From contig WSYJ01000092.1 in assembly GCA_020186115.1 (NCBI GenBank), positions 284,001 through 348,000 of the forward strand: a DNA stretch of 64,000 nucleotides. Reading direction: 5' to 3'. Source of the stretch: Histomonas meleagridis. Taxonomy: Eukaryota > Parabasalia > Tritrichomonadida > Dientamoebidae. Position 1 is the stretch's first letter, and each line of letters opens with the position of its first letter. The position numbers were made by a program, and so were the translations under genes. Under the pieces are notes generated by a model. It was not told the origin of the DNA and made no database searches. It worked only from the letters and a program-made list of their open reading frames with translations. This document shows positions 46,894 to 57,630 of this stretch, piece by piece.

Positions 46894-49359
46894 ATGTTTG
46901 CACACTGGACTATTCTTACAATGCTTGAAATTTGCTCTTGCACTTATTATGAAGATAAGCAAATAACTTCGAAGTGTACACCCGATTTTTTTCTTGTATC
47001 AGCAAGAGATTCTAATGTTTTGTCTTCATTTATCAAAATTGATAATGTTTTAGTAATTTCAATTATGTTTTTTGCTGCTTTATTATTTTTCAAAAAGAGT
47101 TATTTTAAAAAAAAATTACATTTAAAATCTTATGAAAATATCACCAATAAATTTCTTCTATTGATATTCATTCTATATTTTATACATTCAAGTGAAGCTT
47201 TTTCAGAAGAAACATTCACAATCACGACCTTAGATGACTACAATAATCGATCTTCATATAAAGATTTGACTAAATATCTTATAATTGAAAGTGGAGTCAC
47301 AACAATTGATAATTTTGCATTTCAATCATGGAAATCTTTGATATCAGTTGTAATTGGAAGTTCTGTTACAGCAATTAATCTTCAAGCTTTTGATTCTTGT
47401 TCAAATTTGGAATCAATAATTTTAGGAGAAAATGTTGAAACCATTGGCGGGATTGCATTTCAGGGTACTGCATTGAGTGGCATAACAATTCCAGCTTCAG
47501 TTACTTCAATTGGAGATTCTGCTTTTAATCTTTGCGCTAAAATAGCATATTATAAAGTTGCACCAAATAATAAAAATTATTGTAATTTAAATAATGATGA
47601 TGTTCTTTATGATAAAAATGTACAAACAATAATTTATTATCCTCCAACAAAAACAGGTTCTGTGTATGAGATTCCATCAACTGTTACTGCTATAAAAAAG
47701 GGCGCATTCTATCATGCTACCAATTTGGAAGAGATTATTAATTGTGAAAAAATTAATAGTTTTGAAATGTTTGCATTTTTTGTATGTTCCAATCTAAAAA
47801 CTTTCACCATTTCTAATGAAGTATCAGAAATTCCAACTAGCTTATTTTCATCATGTTCTAGTTTAACTACAATATATATCGGCAAAAATGTAAAATCAAT
47901 AGGAACTAATGCGTTTCGCGCTTGTAATTCACTGAAATGTTTTTATTTTTATGGAGAAACTGAACCAGAAATTAACGAAGATGCTTTTAGTAGTTGCACA
48001 ATCAGTATCGATATTATGGTATTAAATTCATATCAAGGGAGTACATTTGGAGGATTTAATGCAATTACGACTGCAGCTTCTGGTTGCTCTATAATGTCAA
48101 CACTTCAATTTACACCGACAGAATTATATCCATTTACAAAATCAAATACATTTTCACAATCAAATACATATTCACAATCAAATACATATTCTCAATCTAA
48201 TACATATTCTCAATCAAATACATATTCTCAATCAAATACATTTTCACAATCAAATACATATTCTCAATCAAATACATATTCTCAATCAAATACATATTCT
48301 CAATCAAATACATTTTCACAATCAAATACATTTTCACAATCAAATACATTTTCACAATCAAATACATTTTCACAATCAAATACATATTCTCAATCAAATA
48401 CATATTCTCAATCAAATACATTTTCACAATCAAATACATATTCTCAATCAAATACATATTCTCAATCAAATACATATTCTCAATCAAATACATTTTCACA
48501 ATCAAATACATTTTCACAATCAAATACATATTCTCAATCAAATACATATTCTCAATCAAATACATATTCTCAATCAAATACATATTCTCAATCAAATACA
48601 TATTCTCAATCAAATACATTTTCACAATCAAATACATTTTCACAATCAAATACATTTTCACAATCAAATACATATTCTCAATCAAATACATATTCTCAAT
48701 CAAATACATATTCTCAATCAAATACATTTTCACAATCAAATACATATTCTCAATCAAATACATATTCTCAATCAAATACATATTCTCAATCAAATACATT
48801 TTCACAATCAAATACATTTTCACAATCAAATACATATTCTCAATCAAATACATTTATAAGTGATATATTAGAATTTTATACAACAATATCGCATTCATTA
48901 ACAATGAAATATTCTTTATCTTATGTTAATACTATTATTAATTATTCATTTGTAACAAATACATATGTCATTTCAATGATATCATCATCATTTACATATC
49001 TAATCACAGAATTCATTTGTTATAATTATACATTTGTTCAATATTCGACATATTTTTATTTTTATTCAGATTTTTATACAATTATCAAACAAAATGAACA
49101 AAATAATAATGAAAATCAATTTAATAATAATATTATCATTATAATTATTGTATGTGTTTTAGTTGTTATAATTTTAATTATTGTATTCGTTGTTGTTTTT
49201 GTTATTCGTTCTCATAACAAAAATAAAAACGAAAGTGTTGTTAGTTATGAAGTGAATGAAAATAAAAGTATTGGCACATTTTCAATGGGTAATATGAATG
49301 TTATTGATGAAGACCCATTTGCAGAAGATTTCAAAGAAGAACGTTTTGTTAATATTTAA
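46894..49359 (+). CDS. BspA-like leucine-rich repeat surface protein with hexapeptide-repeat stalk
   Basis: BspA-like proteins are the largest family of candidate surface proteins in trichomonads. The open frame has 821 residues. A hydrophobic segment (LLLIFILYFIHSSEA) near residue 90 could be the signal peptide, which suggests that the true start lies inside the frame, although no ATG sits right before it. LRR_5 repeats run from about 115 to 385 (LISVVIGSSVTAINLQAF, LSGITIPASVTSIGDSAF). Then come about 39 hexapeptides of Thr-Tyr/Phe-Ser-Gln-Ser-Asn, a Thr/Ser/Tyr-rich stretch, a membrane helix (about 745-775), basic residues, and an acidic tail with DEDPFAEDF. The Ser/Thr-rich stalk could be glycosylated. 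It is the only complete BspA-like gene here. Confidence 0.88.
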   Translation: MFAHWTILTMLEICSCTYYEDKQITSKCTPDFFLVSARDSNVLSSFIKIDNVLVISIMFFAALLFFKKSYFKKKLHLKSYENITNKFLLLIFILYFIHSSEAFSEETFTITTLDDYNNRSSYKDLTKYLIIESGVTTIDNFAFQSWKSLISVVIGSSVTAINLQAFDSCSNLESIILGENVETIGGIAFQGTALSGITIPASVTSIGDSAFNLCAKIAYYKVAPNNKNYCNLNNDDVLYDKNVQTIIYYPPTKTGSVYEIPSTVTAIKKGAFYHATNLEEIINCEKINSFEMFAFFVCSNLKTFTISNEVSEIPTSLFSSCSSLTTIYIGKNVKSIGTNAFRACNSLKCFYFYGETEPEINEDAFSSCTISIDIMVLNSYQGSTFGGFNAITTAASGCSIMSTLQFTPTELYPFTKSNTFSQSNTYSQSNTYSQSNTYSQSNTYSQSNTFSQSNTYSQSNTYSQSNTYSQSNTFSQSNTFSQSNTFSQSNTFSQSNTYSQSNTYSQSNTFSQSNTYSQSNTYSQSNTYSQSNTFSQSNTFSQSNTYSQSNTYSQSNTYSQSNTYSQSNTYSQSNTFSQSNTFSQSNTFSQSNTYSQSNTYSQSNTYSQSNTFSQSNTYSQSNTYSQSNTYSQSNTFSQSNTFSQSNTYSQSNTFISDILEFYTTISHSLTMKYSLSYVNTIINYSFVTNTYVISMISSSFTYLITEFICYNYTFVQYSTYFYFYSDFYTIIKQNEQNNNENQFNNNIIIIIIVCVLVVIILIIVFVVVFVIRSHNKNKNESVVSYEVNENKSIGTFSMGNMNVIDEDPFAEDFKEERFVNI
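48137..48855 (+). repeat. 18-bp tandem repeat (about 39 copies) coding for SQSNT[Y/F]
   Basis: The unit exists in two main forms, ACATATTCTCAATCAAAT and ACATTTTCACAATCAAAT. The Tyr/Phe codon and the following Ser codon (TCT or TCA) change together almost without exception, apart from the first Tyr units. Order by residue is F YYYY F YYY FFFF YY F YYY FF YYYYY FFF YYY F YYY FF Y. It is in frame in the BspA-like gene, so copy number can change without breaking the protein. Confidence 0.92.
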
Positions 49360-49699
49360 ATAAATATAAATGATTTCGAGTTTAATTTTATTTAATTTTT
49401 AATTTGTGTCTGTTTTCACATAAACAGTACATATCTGAGAATTAATTTATATATTTCGAATTAAGTTATGATATATTATCTGGATCGAAATTTGATGGTG
49501 ATTTTTATTTGGGAAACCCCCTTTGCAAAACAATTTAGTAATACAAATTTTGGGTTTTAAATACAGTACTGTATTTGACAGTACTGTTCATTCAACTTTT
49601 TGATGAATTTCCTAATATTAGAAATATATTATAAGAATTTTCAAGCAAGATTTATTTTGCAAGTAAAGTGAATGAAATTTCCACTTTTTCCGAATTATA
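49360..49699. other. Intergenic, no gene seen
   Basis: About 340 AT-rich bases after the BspA-like gene, with a short repeat of ACAGTACTG (about 49564-49586). Nothing coding. Confidence 0.45.
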
Positions 49700-51651
49700 A
49701 TTTTTTTGTAAATATATGAAAAAGTGATTCACATCCGATGGAAGCAAAGCAGAAAGTGAAAATACTTTTACAGCAGTCATCCAAGATATTGTACCAGATA
49801 AAACACCCCCAACAAGGGGCTCTAATTTAAATTTAAAAATTTCATCACTTGATAATGAAAGGGATAAAGATGCAATATATTTCATATCATTTTTACTTCA
49901 GCATCCAACGATTTCATGTTCTTAGAGGCCCATCAGCAAGGTACCAAATAAAAATCAACGAAATTCCAGAAAATTTACCTGACATTTTCTTTTCTAACCT
50001 TTTTCCTTATTTTCAAAAATTATTCAAAATAAACCCGAAGCACTTTGTAAAAGTCATGTGTACCTGTTCATTATTTCTTCCACTAAGGATTTTACCACAT
50101 TTTATTTCCTTTCTTATTGATTTTCATCTTCAAAACAATGTTCCCATATATTAAATTCTTCTTTCTCGCGATCCAAATCTTATAGAAATGGCGTAAACAA
50201 ATACCAATTCCGAACTTGTTTTGAATTCGTTACTTTTATTACAACAACTTCAATTTCCCTAAGAAATTATACGCAAAATTTCACTTCTTTTTTTCACGGG
50301 AAAAGCGCCAATCAAAAATTCGTTGTTTATTCCTTTTGTCTTTTATATTTTCCGATATTATTTTGAGTTTGATGAGACGCAACTTTCAGGTGCGAAATTA
50401 TTGCGAACATTTTTCACGAATTATATCCAAATGTTTCCGACATTTAAAGAGAATTTTTTTGAGCGAGTTATCACTACAATTGATGAATATCCACTTCCAT
50501 ATTTAAAGGTACAAATAATTTTTGATAAAATGAATTTTAATTTGTTTCAACGATTATTTATTACATTATTAACTAAAAATGGGACAATTGAAACGTTTTA
50601 TATAATATCACGTAAAAGTAATATCGAAAACATTAAATATTTATATTCATATTCATTTTGTTTATTCTTATGTCAATATAAACCAAATAATCGAACGAAT
50701 GAAAACTTAATAATTAAAGCATTTCAATCGATTCCTTATTTATATAATGAATTAAAAATCTGTAAATTTATGATTTCTCTTTTTTGTCAAAGGAAAAATC
50801 ATAATTATATATTTAAAGTTTTGGAAATATCACAAAACTATTCGCAAACATCAAATGTAACCAAAATATTATTAAACTTAATTAAAACTAACAAAAAACC
50901 AAATTCAAATAATATTTTATCATCTTTTGATGTTTCTTCTGTATTAACTTCTTTTTATTTGATATATAAATCGCAATTAATGTTATCTGAAAAGGTCAAA
51001 ACGTTATATAAATCAATTGTTAAGTTAATAATTCCAAAATTAAATTTAAACAACTTCGAAATCAAATGTAAAATGCCAAAAACATTTCAAACGATTTTAC
51101 TTAAACAGGAAAAGTTAACACATAAAAAAGTTTTATCATTTTTGACAACATTTTCTAAAAAAGATTTTGTAATAAAACCTATAAATTTAAATAAAAAAAT
51201 CGAACAAATTAAACACTTTAAAGAAAATGAAAATATTCCGGGCGCATTAGAATTAATAAATTATAACGCATTAACGCCAATAAGACAAAACCCAACACAA
51301 AGATCACGAAGAGGTTACACATTAAAAGCGACTTCAACAGATATATTTCGAATGCCACAAAAAGATATTAATAATAATTCAAATGAGATAAAAACTTTTC
51401 CGGAAAATAATGAACAAATACAAATAAAAAATGAATTAAAAAAAAAAGAAATCGGTCAAAAGAAAAACGTTTTGACAACGTCAAAAACTTTAAACATCGA
51501 AAAGAAACAAAAGAATTTCTTCGATTTCGAATTAAGTTCGGATTGCTAAAAGTTACCGAAACCGGAAATTAAGAAAATGCCAAAAGAAATCTCAAGTTCG
51601 CAATCGTCGGATTCAGACTCCGATTTTTTGGATGACGAATCAATCGATTGA
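49700..51651 (+). pseudogene. Alpha-solenoid protein gene with several frame breaks and an in-frame stop
   Basis: Plus-strand pieces in order: SENTFTAVIQDIVPDKTPP and ISSLDNERDKDAIYFISFLL; then, in another frame (49900-50154), FSNLFPYFQKLFKINPKHF; then a weak stretch with stops (50155-50320); then a long open frame (50323-51549) of 408 codons that is helical and Lys-rich. After the TAA at 51547 the same frame stays open for another 34 codons and gives an acidic tail, SSSQSSDSDSDFLDDESID, ending at 51651. Composition resembles the solenoid gene at 34.7 kb. The lesions point to a gene being lost. I do not know its original function. Confidence 0.65.
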
Positions 51652-52085
51652 TTATTTCGCAAATTTGATAGGAGCAATAAAGAAATAAATGTTATAATTT
51701 GTAAAGTATTTAGTAAACGGCTTTAATTTATAAATTTCATTTCCGATTAATTAAAAATTTTGTTACTGGCACTTTAAAATTCAGGTCAAAAGACGAAGCG
51801 TTATTTGTTCATTGAACTTATAAAATCAAAATCAATATATCTCAATTTGAGTTTGTATAACTTTTTTTTAGGTCTTTATTTATTTTTATGGATAATAAAT
51901 TATATTTAATGCTTTGTTCTTCTTTTCCCCTTCAAATCTCAAGGATTTAACAAAGGAATAACAGTGTTGATATTACTTTTAAATAGAATAGATGTCAACA
52001 AATGACAATGAAATAAAAAGAAATATTACCTAAATTTTTACATTAATTTTTTTATCTTACGTAAAAATGTGCCCTCCAAAAAGAC
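51652..52085. other. Intergenic, no gene seen
   Basis: About 430 AT-rich bases; nothing recognised. Confidence 0.45.
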
Positions 52086-52570
52086 GTTAATTCACTTTTG
52101 AAGCAATTAGAAGATATTAAGTTGCAAGGAAAACCCTCATTGAATCAAAGAACAACAACACCACAAGAAAATTTAACAAGAAGAACCCCAAATCCTTCAA
52201 TTGCCAATTCAGCTCCATAACAATCATTAGAAAAAATTATATTTGAGTTAAAAGAGGATAATATTGAAACATCTTCTAAATCTGCAATGAAGTTTTTTGG
52301 AGCAATTAAATGTTTTCGATTTTTACTTATGAATAGTTAGACAATCAATAGCACAATAAAGTATACAATTGCAGGTGGAAATCTAGAAATTACATAATTA
52401 TGTGAAAAAATATTTTATCAATTGAAGAAGTATATAATTTTTAATACAGCACTTCTGTTTTCATCATCAAGAGGACATACTGAAATTGTCAAATTACTTC
52501 ATGCACAAGAAGGAATTGATATTAATTCTAAAAATATGTATTTCTTTTATTTGAAATTTATTTTAAAATG
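52086..52570 (+). pseudogene. DUF3447/ankyrin gene remnant with one ankyrin cassette
   Basis: A degraded copy. KDVNSLLKQLEDIKLQ and LNQRTTTPQENLTRRTPNPS come first, then pieces of the DUF3447-ankyrin core with stops (FFGAIKCFRFLLMN, TIAGGNLEI). One intact 90-base ankyrin unit follows (about 52443-52532, TALLFSSSRGHTEIVKLLHA), and directly after it the beginning of an 80-nt type spacer (TTTCTTTTATTTGAAATTTA). The array then stops. Confidence 0.7.
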
Positions 52571-53068
52571 AATGATTAAAAAATTTGAAAATAAAATGCA
52601 AATGTTTAAATATTTGCCGAAATATTGCATAAATTTAAATATTTTAATATTTTTATTAAACACAATCAAATGTTTCTATCAAAAAGTTTCATTTTTTGAT
52701 ATAATTTTATTCTCTCAAAAATGCGTGCTTTCCACACAAATGTTTGAAGGTTAAATAAATTATACAGTATAACTTAAAGAGATGGAAGAGTTTGAGAAAT
52801 TCTTTTGGATATAAAACAATGTTACACTCATCGTCTTCAAAAAATTAGGTCTTATGTCCAAAGCTTCGAATATTGAAAAATGGCTTCCAAAAGATATAAA
52901 AAAATAAAATCTATTTAATATTTAACATTTATTACAAAGAATATGTTTTAATTTTTTTGAATAAAACATGTAATACATGAATATTCATGATGGTATGTGA
53001 AATTTTAAATATTTTGAGCAAAATTTCTGAAAATTTGTGTTTAAAAAGTGATAGTAATTCTTTTGATC
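52571..53068. other. Intergenic, no gene seen
   Basis: About 500 AT-rich bases with a 60-codon frame at 52572-52754 of no recognisable quality. Nothing supported. Confidence 0.4.
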
Positions 53069-53386
53069 TTAAGGACAAAAACAAGTAAGCATGCAAACAA
53101 CAGCAAAAGTACCACTAAGAAATATGAGAAAATTAAAAATTTCTATTGATGAAAAATTGTCAGAAAGATAAGGAATATTTTCGGAAACATGACCAAATCT
53201 AATAATCATTTCTTTGAAAAAACTTGGAAATGAAAATGATTCTCCATCAGAAGCAGAAGAAATTGAAGATAATAAAAAAAATGCGATCAGTGATACCAAC
53301 AAAACAGATATGATGTATCTAAGTGCCCCCCAGTTTTTGAAGGATAGTTTAGGATTATCATTTTGTTGTTGTGCACCTTCTTTCAT
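53069..53386 (-). CDS. Small membrane protein of unknown function
   Basis: From MKEGAQQQNDNPKLSFKNWG the frame gives 105 residues with two predicted membrane helices, ALRYIISVLLVSLIAFFLL and IFNFLIFLSGTFAVVCMLTC. They are separated by a roughly 50-residue loop containing FGHVSENIPYLSDNFSS. The C terminus is CMLTCFCP. The frame extends upstream to an ATG at 53452 with another hydrophobic piece, but the MKEG start gives a sensible hydrophilic N terminus. No family recognised. Confidence 0.5.
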   Translation of the reverse strand: MKEGAQQQNDNPKLSFKNWGALRYIISVLLVSLIAFFLLSSISSASDGESFSFPSFFKEMIIRFGHVSENIPYLSDNFSSIEIFNFLIFLSGTFAVVCMLTCFCP

Positions 53387-53642
53387 TTTATTGATAATTT
53401 TTTTTGACAAAGAAATTTCAATAAAAAATAAAATGTCAGATGGTATGCACATTCTCGCCAGAAATTGGTAAATAATTAAGAAATTTACAAAAATAAGTAT
53501 CAAATCTATGAAATGTTAAAATAAAAATCAAAGCTTACTTAAATTAACATGAATTGAATGATTTTGAAGATTTTACCATATTCAAAGATAATACTCCATT
53601 GACAACACAACAAAATACAAATTAACCGTGTCTTTATTTAAA

Positions 53643-55823
53643 TTATTGGCGGCAAGTGTCTTGATTATTATTTTCAAAAATTGTTTTTGTTTCTTCTAAT
53701 TTCCCATTTTCGCCAATGATAATTCCTCTTTGATTATTTTTTATAATACAATTCCTAAGTTGCACATTCCCCATTACTTGAATTGCTGCTTGTTCATTAT
53801 CAAAGAACTCACAATTTTCGAAAACAGAATCAGAACCAACATGACAAAACACGCCTAATCCACCACATTTTGATATCTTTGATAACTTTGCATTAACATG
53901 TCCACCGTCAAAGACAAATATACCAACTTTACCTTGATCTGAAATAGATGAATTTTCCATAAATAATTCACCACCGTGGTGCACTTGGACGCAAATTCCA
54001 AGAAGTGTTTTACCCAAAATACATTCATTTAATAAAATCTTACCATTATCTCTTGATTCACAATGAGATTTAAGTGAGTTATTAAATTCACATCCAATAC
54101 AATTTATTGTTGCTTCTTCTAAACACATAATAGATAATGATTTTGTATGATCCAAAATTTTACTTCCGATTATATCGATTTTAGTATTTTTTGAGCGTGC
54201 TTGAATACCAATGTTTCCACCATCATGAATATTACATTCAGTTAATGTCGATTGACTTCCTTCATCAAATATTAACGCTGCTATTTTATTTCCTGAAAAT
54301 TCACATTTTTCTAATATCGGATTTCCACCTTCTGATGATAAACCTGCTTCTCCATTATTAATGAATGTACATTCAGTAAATTTTGGTTGTGAATTATCTA
54401 AAATATCAGCACCGACAAAACTATTTGTGTTTAACTTACATTTTATAAATTGGTTTTTACTTTGATCTTGGATTTGTACTCCATATTTATTTTCCATGAA
54501 ATTACATTGAACTAATGTTACATCTGATCCTTCAATAAAGACTGCTCCGCGTGTCTGATTCTCATTAAAATCACAATTTTCAATCAAGAAATTTTGTACA
54601 TTTGTACATTCCATTCCACATTCATTACTATTAAGAAAACCTGAATTTTTAATAAATCCTTCAGAACTGGAATTTGCAATAATAATGCCTGTTTGCTTAG
54701 TAAAACATACTTGGATATTATTCGCTTCGATTGTCCCTTCATTTACTTGAATTCCAAGTTTTTCTATGTTTTTAAGTTTTGTATTGTTTAGTTTTAGAAT
54801 TCCGTTTTTAAAACATGTTATTCCAGATCCTACAATATTAACAATAGATACATCATTGCATTCAATAACTCCATTTTCCGATGCTGCTAATCCAAATATA
54901 CATTTTCCTTCAATAGTATCTTGATTCATATTACAAATGCTTTTCTCCATCGAATGAATCATACAGTTTTCTAATGAATCAATATATTTATTATTTTTTG
55001 AAAAAAAGTTGGCTTCTTCTTTCAAAAACACAGATTTTAATGAATTATTTCTTAAAATTGAGTTTGTTAAAGTTGTTGTTGATTTTCCTTTGACAATTAT
55101 GCCTATTTCTTTATTATCATGAATATTACAATTGTTAATTTTTATTTGATTTATCGAATAAATTGTTATTCCATAATGATTATTATTCATTATTTCACTT
55201 TTTTCAACTATTAATGAAGAATTATTTTCAACAAAAATCCCGCTAATTTCATTCCCATGGATTTTACAATTAGTAATTTTACATTCTGATTTATTATAAA
55301 GACTTATACCACTTGTTTTAGAATCAGAAAACTCGGAATTATATAAACTTGCTGTTGCATCATTTGATATCATTAAAGAAGGATTTTCTGATTTAGAAAC
55401 AATTGAATTTACAATGTCAATATGTGCATCATTTGCAATGACAATTGCTGAAATACATTCACTTGAAACTTTACAATGATTAATAACTAAATATCCACCA
55501 ACAAGATTAATGCCTCCACCAAATTTTGTATTTCCTTGTTGAATTATAATATTTTCAAGAATTGCATGCTCTGAGTTTATTGTAAATGCATTATTATCTC
55601 CTGTGCTTTTAAATATAACATTACCATCGCCTTTTATATGTATTGGTTTATTAATGACAATATCTTCTTGATATGATCCACTGGGTATTTTTAGTAAGGT
55701 ATAAGCTGGAATTGTGTTGATTAATTCTTGAATCGTTTTGTGTTTGGACTTGTTAAATTTTTCTTTAAGCTTTGGTGTGAAGGTTTTCTTTTTCAGTTGG
55801 AATTCACTGCTTTTGCTTCTCAT
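53643..55823 (-). CDS. Right-handed beta-helix (PbH1 repeat) protein
   Basis: A 726-residue protein made almost entirely of parallel beta-helix coils of 22-24 residues. Examples are CKITNCKIHGNEISGIFVEN, INNCNIHDNKEIGIIVKG, PKFTECTFINNGEAGLSSEG and STLTECNIHDGGNIGIQARS. The N terminus (KTIQELINTIPAYTLLKIPS, then GSYQEDIVINKPIHIKGDG) is the standard NosD/FBXO11-type cap in which I-x-x-G-x-Y precedes the first coil. No signal peptide is seen, so an intracellular role like the FBXO11 or SHCBP1 substrate-binding helix is possible, but no F-box is present. Catalytic pectate-lyase residues are not evident. Confidence 0.82.
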   Translation of the reverse strand: MRSKSSEFQLKKKTFTPKLKEKFNKSKHKTIQELINTIPAYTLLKIPSGSYQEDIVINKPIHIKGDGNVIFKSTGDNNAFTINSEHAILENIIIQQGNTKFGGGINLVGGYLVINHCKVSSECISAIVIANDAHIDIVNSIVSKSENPSLMISNDATASLYNSEFSDSKTSGISLYNKSECKITNCKIHGNEISGIFVENNSSLIVEKSEIMNNNHYGITIYSINQIKINNCNIHDNKEIGIIVKGKSTTTLTNSILRNNSLKSVFLKEEANFFSKNNKYIDSLENCMIHSMEKSICNMNQDTIEGKCIFGLAASENGVIECNDVSIVNIVGSGITCFKNGILKLNNTKLKNIEKLGIQVNEGTIEANNIQVCFTKQTGIIIANSSSEGFIKNSGFLNSNECGMECTNVQNFLIENCDFNENQTRGAVFIEGSDVTLVQCNFMENKYGVQIQDQSKNQFIKCKLNTNSFVGADILDNSQPKFTECTFINNGEAGLSSEGGNPILEKCEFSGNKIAALIFDEGSQSTLTECNIHDGGNIGIQARSKNTKIDIIGSKILDHTKSLSIMCLEEATINCIGCEFNNSLKSHCESRDNGKILLNECILGKTLLGICVQVHHGGELFMENSSISDQGKVGIFVFDGGHVNAKLSKISKCGGLGVFCHVGSDSVFENCEFFDNEQAAIQVMGNVQLRNCIIKNNQRGIIIGENGKLEETKTIFENNNQDTCRQ

Positions 55824-56402
55824 GCTTATAATAAAATGGTGTCCGATTGCGTGTATGTATTAATTTTGTGGTTAAATTTATTACACATTTTCAAAGAGAA
55901 AAAAATTTGGGATAAAAACGATATCATATATCAAAATACTTTCATTTATGAAATAATTATGTCCTTAGTTTTAGATTCTTTATACACAAAACCTTTCTAA
56001 TTTACTTAGCATTTTATACTTGATTTGTTTTTTGGATTAGCAGGAAGCATCCGCCCATATAATTGAAATAATATATAAAAAAAATTTCCTTTGACATAAT
56101 TTTCGAAAATGAATATTTAATATTTTAATATGCAAAAATTATATTTTCGTTGAATAATGGAACGAAAAAAGTTTATTAGCCATGATGTAAGGAATGCGTA
56201 ACATTTAAGAGATAATGCACATATAGGTGCTGGGAAATTATATTTGAATAGTATATCACCTCAATTTCAAGTTTGTTTGGAAAACTTGAAGTTTTTTGTT
56301 TTCTGATTTTTAATTTCAAATCAGGTCTAAACAAATTAAGAATTATAATTTTCTTTTTACCAAAATATCATTCAATTTTATTTCTAGAAAGAGATTTCGA
56401 GA
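55824..56402. other. Intergenic, no gene seen
   Basis: About 580 AT-rich bases upstream of the beta-helix gene and the tRNA. Nothing coding recognised. Confidence 0.45.
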
Positions 56403-56476
56403 GCTCCCATAGCTTAGTCGGTTAGAGTATCGTGCTTATGACGCGAAGGTCCTGGGTTCGAATCCCAGTGGGTGCA
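56403..56476 (+). tRNA. tRNA, anticodon UAU (Ile) by position
   Basis: A 74-nt cloverleaf: acceptor GCTCCCA/TGGGTGC plus A73, D arm GCTT...GAGT, anticodon stem TCGTG/CGCGA with loop CTTATGA, variable AGGTC, and T arm CTGGG-TTCGAAT-CCCAG. The intact B box GGTTCGAATCC is present, and six T directly follow as a Pol III terminator. By position 34-36 the anticodon is TAT, reading AUA (isoleucine). Overall it resembles eukaryotic tRNA-Ile. Two oddities: a T-T mismatch at pair 3-70, and G at position 37 where an ANN-decoding tRNA should have A. CCA is not encoded. Confidence 0.88.
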
Positions 56477-56486
56477 TTTTTTTATT
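56477..56486 (+). terminator. RNA polymerase III T-run terminator
   Basis: A run of T begins immediately after the discriminator base of the tRNA, as usual for Pol III termination. Confidence 0.7.
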
Positions 56487-56684
56487 AGAATTTTGAACGT
56501 ACAAAAGAAAGATATTAACATACACTTGAGTTTTTTTATGAAAATTGAAAAGAATGCCCAACCAACAACATTGGATGTTTTTGTTGATTTAATAGATCTT
56601 AAGAAACACTCATGAATCTTATTATTTTTCCGAGAAAATGATTGAAAATGATTTTATTGAGCTCTCGAATTAGAAACATTGAAA

Positions 56685-57265
56685 TTATTCATTTATGTGA
56701 ACAGAATCATTCATCATTTGAAGGTGCATATGAAACAGCAATTGAATTTCATCGAAATGATATCTTTATATATATTTATGATAACAAATAAAAAATATTA
56801 ATAATTTAGAAGAATTTGGAGGAAAATGTATTCTGTATTGTAATTATGAAATTTTGTTATTTTTGATTGAAGAAAAAATGGAAATCAATGATGATATTAT
56901 TAACGAAGCTGCAGAAATTGGAAATATATTTCTTATTAAATATTTTTTCCAAGAAAAATATTTTGATTTATTCAATAAAATCGGAAAATATACATCTTGT
57001 TAAATATGTTTTAGAACAAAAAGAAATTGATGTTAATGCTAAAGATAATATTTACAAAAATATTTTGATATCAAATTACTATTTGAGAATTCTCAAATAA
57101 TAATGCAACATTTAATACAGCACTCATTCTATACAAAAATAGTTAAATAACTTTTCTAAAAGAAGGAATTGATATTGGTGCTAAAAATTTTTTCATTTTG
57201 GTTTTATTTCTATTATATTGTAAATGTTAATGGTTACACTAAAATTATAGAATTACTTGATCAAG
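56685..57265 (+). pseudogene. Ankyrin/DUF3447 gene remnant
   Basis: Broken pieces in changing frames: IIHLCEQNHSSFEGAYETAI and EFHRNDIFIYIYDN, paralogous to the two full ankyrin loci; then MEINDDIINEAAEIGN-like residues and ENIHLVKYVLEQKEIDVNAK. After a short spacer come a decayed unit with TALILYKN-like sequence and a final KIIELLDQE piece. No start or intact frame longer than 80 codons. Confidence 0.65.
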
Positions 57266-57269
57266 AATG

Positions 57270-57630
57270 ATTCAAAAGCAATACTTACACAGAATTTTAA
57301 TGTTACAAAATAAAATTATCCGAAATGATTTTGTCCAGTGATAAAATGGTTGTGATATTTCGCACATTATAAAGTATTCAAATCCTATAAAAATTATTCT
57401 GATGAAGTGATCTTCACCATTCATAAATAATGTGTAAACTATTTAATATATAACTTTTTAATAACGACGATAAAATATTTCAGGCAACATTATTAATAAA
57501 CCAATTGGATAAATTTTTCCAAGATTAATCTTGAGTTTTAATAAGTTAAAAATTAAATATATAACTCTGTGATATGGTTTCATAATTTTTCCATGTATTC
57601 TTTTTTTTCTATAAAGGACCATCATTTTTT
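57270..57630. other. Intergenic upstream of the AGC kinase
   Basis: About 360 AT-rich bases. Near its end TCATT (57622-57626) fits the trichomonad initiator and lies just before an ATG at 57631. Confidence 0.45.

Noticed and set aside
49652..49885. 77-codon minus-strand frame
   Set aside because: The opposite strand carries recognisable pieces of the solenoid pseudogene with a more protein-like pattern over the same bases.
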